17,436 nt of DNA, from the NCBI GenBank assembly GCA_900548405.1, contig UNSJ01000038.1:1-17436 (forward strand). The letters run 5' to 3'. The translations under genes and the position numbers were made by a program. The DNA is from Candidatus Gastranaerophilales bacterium (GTDB lineage: Bacteria > Cyanobacteriota > Vampirovibrionia > Gastranaerophilales > Gastranaerophilaceae). Shown here piece by piece: positions 15,333 through 17,436 of this stretch (positions are counted from its first letter, which is position 1; every line of letters starts with the position of its first letter). The notes below the pieces were generated by a model that was not told where the DNA came from, searched no databases, and saw only the letters and a list, made by a program, of their open reading frames with translations.

Positions 15333-16235
15333 ATGAACGTTGGATCTATTGCATCTTCAGGATGGAAATATATTCAAAGAGCAGGCAGGTTGTATCCCGA
15401 CTTTGTTCTTGGTACAGGCAATGAAGCGTTTACAAATGCAATGCGAAGTGCAGTAAAAAATCGTGCTGCTGCTAACCAAAACTATTTTCAAGCAGTATGG
15501 TCAGGCACAAAAAAAGGCGTTCATGCTGCTGAAAAGCATAATAATATGATGATAAAAAAACACGGCGGCTTTTGGAAAAGTAACTGGGAAGCTTTAAAAT
15601 CATTCCCTGCAAAAGTTAAACAAGGATGGCGTGTAGGCGGAAAACTTGCAGATAGAGCAGGTAAAACCGGTTTTAATAAATTTTGGTCACAATTTAAAGG
15701 CTCATTAAGCGGTATGGGTAAAAGAATGCCGCTAATAGGTACTTTATTAATTGTTGCAACAGAACTTCCAAATATAATTTCTGCATTTAAAGATAAAGGA
15801 CTTGCAGGCGGTGTAACTGAAACAGGAAAAGCAGGCTTAAGACTTGGAGCAGGTATGGCTGGTGCTGCAATAGGTCAGGCATTAATTCCTATTCCAATTG
15901 TAGGCGGTCTCGTAGGTTATATGGCAGGCGACTGGTTAATGAGTAAATTCACAGGAAAAAGCCATTCCGAAAAGAAAGCTGAAGCTGAACAGGCTCAAAA
16001 ACAGCAATTGTCACAACAACAAATGATGATGCAGCAATATGGAGCAAATCCAATGTCATCACCTATGATGACAAATCCGGCGGTAAATCAGTTCAGCATA
16101 CCACAGCCGACAATAAGCCCTCAAGAGCTAATGGCAATGCAAAGAGCATTATACAGTCAAGGAGCAGGCAATCCGTTAGATCAGGACTTTATGGCTATGA
16201 CTTCCGGCATAAACAGACTTAACTATAAATGCTAA
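15333..16235 (+). CDS. Glycine-zipper protein with Glu-Leu-Pro-Asn-Ile-Ile module, unknown function
   Basis: A 300-residue protein. The basic, aromatic N-terminal half (1-135) is rich in Trp, Lys and Gly. A hydrophobic segment ends in ELPNII (144-149), followed by a glycine-zipper region (about 155-205, with repeated GxxxG spacing such as LRLGAGMAGAAIGQAL and IVGGLVGYMAGDW). A Gln/Met/Pro-rich tail (about 215-300) includes QQQMMMQQ. Glycine zippers pack membrane helices and occur in pore-forming toxins, secreted effectors and membrane scaffolds. No signal peptide is visible. The ATG has AGGTAGG six bases upstream. The next gene encodes the same module in its C-terminal part. Function unknown. 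Confidence 0.82.
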   Translation: MNVGSIASSGWKYIQRAGRLYPDFVLGTGNEAFTNAMRSAVKNRAAANQNYFQAVWSGTKKGVHAAEKHNNMMIKKHGGFWKSNWEALKSFPAKVKQGWRVGGKLADRAGKTGFNKFWSQFKGSLSGMGKRMPLIGTLLIVATELPNIISAFKDKGLAGGVTETGKAGLRLGAGMAGAAIGQALIPIPIVGGLVGYMAGDWLMSKFTGKSHSEKKAEAEQAQKQQLSQQQMMMQQYGANPMSSPMMTNPAVNQFSIPQPTISPQELMAMQRALYSQGAGNPLDQDFMAMTSGINRLNYKC

Positions 16236-16243
16236 TAACCAAA

Positions 16244-16270
16244 GGTGATAGAAATATCACCATTTTTTTT
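16244..16270 (+). terminator. Intrinsic terminator with GAAA tetraloop
   Basis: GGTGATA (16244-16250), loop GAAA (a GNRA tetraloop), TATCACC (16255-16261), then eight T. It lies 8 bases after the preceding stop codon. Confidence 0.92.
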
Positions 16271-16358
16271 GTTAATATATCTTTACATAAAAGCAATTTT
16301 AATAAATGAAATACGTTTATTATATTACGGGGAATTAATTACAGGGGATAATGGATTT

Positions 16359-17436
16359 ATGGTAAATCCTATCAGCAAAGACTATTATAAATTAGCAAGT
16401 TATGCTGCAGCCGCAAACATTAACCACAATGACCAGGCTGATTTGCAATCTCAACTTGTGCTAACAGGCGGCGTTATGCTTGCTCCTTCAGCTTATAATA
16501 TGACAAAAGCTGCTGTATGGGATGCTCCCAAATGGGCTTGGCAAAACAGAGGAAACTATACTTCTGCCTGGAACCAGATTAAAGCAGAAAACGCAGCTGC
16601 TAAAAAATCTGTTGAACATTTAAAAGGTAAAAATATATTCGGAACTATAAATAACAGAGCTAACTGGAATGAATTACAGGCTTTAGAACAAAGAGTTGCA
16701 AAACCGGAATTTAATCAGGAAGCTTATAACAAATTAAATAACGTAAGCAAGAATTGGAAAAACAAATTAACATATAGCTTTACAGGAGATAAAGCAGGCT
16801 CTACTGAAAATGCAAGAAAAATCATAGAACAGGCAAAAGCCAAAAATACCAGAAAACAAGCTAAGATGAGATTGAAAAACAGATATGCTCTAAAAAAATC
16901 ATCTTACTATGATGAAGCTCGAAGACTTATTGAAGAAGCTAAAACAAAAAAATTAACAGGTAAAGAACTTAAAGCTCAAGTTAAATTAATTGAAGAATCA
17001 ATTGCAAAAGCAGACTTAGCAGTACATAAGGCAATTGCTTCAGGTGAAATCAAGGCTGTAAGCAAATCAGGTAAGGCTTGGGCAGGAGTTAAAAAATACT
17101 CTGGGTATAATGCAATTGACGGAGCTATGACAAAAGGAGCTACAAGCTCATCTAAAGTTGTCAGAGGCATTGCAAAAGGTGCTAAAGGCGGCGGCTTGGC
17201 AACTGCAGCTATAGGCTTGGCTTGTGAAACTCCTGATATTATAGAAACTTATAAAAAAGGCGGAGCAGGAAAAGGTACAAAACAACTTGCAAAAAGCACA
17301 GGTATAGCAGCAGCAGAAGGTATCGGTTTTGCAGTCGGTGCAAAAGTCGGTGCAATTGCAGGCGCAAAAATAGGTGCAACAATAGGAACCTGTATCGGCG
17401 GACCTGTTGGTACAGCAGTCGGCGGAGGTGGCGGAG
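16359..17436 (+). CDS. Glycine-zipper protein, 3'-truncated by the window end, paralogous to the preceding gene
   Basis: An open frame of 359 codons runs to the last base with no stop, so the C-terminus is missing. Residues 1-60 are mixed with a short hydrophobic stretch. Residues about 70-250 are strongly charged and helical (Lys/Glu/Ala-rich, probably coiled coil). From about 275 comes a Gly/Ala-rich hydrophobic module with ETPDII (290-295) and an unbroken glycine zipper (about 315-359). The ETPDII-x2-YKKGG segment aligns by eye with ELPNII-x2-FKDKG in the preceding protein, although the N-terminal halves differ. The ATG at 16359 has AGGGG 11 bases away. An ATG at 16351 is closer but opens only a four-codon frame (16351-16365) that overlaps this start. 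Confidence 0.82.
   Translation, partial: MVNPISKDYYKLASYAAAANINHNDQADLQSQLVLTGGVMLAPSAYNMTKAAVWDAPKWAWQNRGNYTSAWNQIKAENAAAKKSVEHLKGKNIFGTINNRANWNELQALEQRVAKPEFNQEAYNKLNNVSKNWKNKLTYSFTGDKAGSTENARKIIEQAKAKNTRKQAKMRLKNRYALKKSSYYDEARRLIEEAKTKKLTGKELKAQVKLIEESIAKADLAVHKAIASGEIKAVSKSGKAWAGVKKYSGYNAIDGAMTKGATSSSKVVRGIAKGAKGGGLATAAIGLACETPDIIETYKKGGAGKGTKQLAKSTGIAAAEGIGFAVGAKVGAIAGAKIGATIGTCIGGPVGTAVGGGGG

Overview
The window is AT-rich, densely packed bacterial DNA with short intergenic gaps and genes on both strands. It most resembles Gastranaerophilales / Vampirovibrionia ('Melainabacteria'), the non-photosynthetic sister group of Cyanobacteria. This is inference from the type of genes: a prepilin-like protein of the kind seen in many copies in that group, a Tic20-like membrane protein, a Ski2-like helicase with a DSHCT domain, and several large lineage-restricted proteins. 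No rRNA, tRNA, CRISPR array, insertion sequence or phage module was found, and no gene-free stretch exceeds 300 bases.

Left part (1-5593, + strand): a 5'-truncated unknown protein ending at a strong UUCG-loop terminator; rpiB; rsfS followed by a terminator; a TPR protein overlapping a Tic20-like membrane protein by one base; and a 500-residue single-span membrane protein of unknown function. Middle part (5655-12160, - strand, read right to left): serS with terminator, the Ski2-like helicase, a prepilin-like gene with a G10 tract at its 5' end, a 155-residue unknown protein, and a secreted or membrane-anchored phosphodiester glycosidase (NAGPA-type) with a roughly 105-nt leader that can fold around its ribosome-binding site. 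Right part: a + strand pair (small unknown protein and a TMEM43-family membrane protein) converges with, and overlaps, a - strand group of three genes (small acidic protein, Cys-rich small protein, NAD-type isocitrate dehydrogenase). The last 2.1 kb holds two + strand genes whose proteins share a Glu-x-Pro-x-Ile-Ile plus glycine-zipper module. The second runs off the window end.

The most interesting locus is the prepilin-like gene near 8330-8475. A well-placed Shine-Dalgarno and ATG lead into a run of exactly ten G. As sequenced, that frame stops after 13 codons, while one extra G (or two fewer) joins the ATG to the complete pilin frame. The restored frame also holds two prepilin-peptidase-type motifs (FTLAE) exactly 20 codons apart. 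This looks like a slipped-strand phase-variable switch on a surface filament subunit, although a homopolymer assembly error must be excluded. Housekeeping genes (rpiB, rsfS, serS, isocitrate dehydrogenase) form the chromosomal backbone, with envelope and surface genes interspersed.
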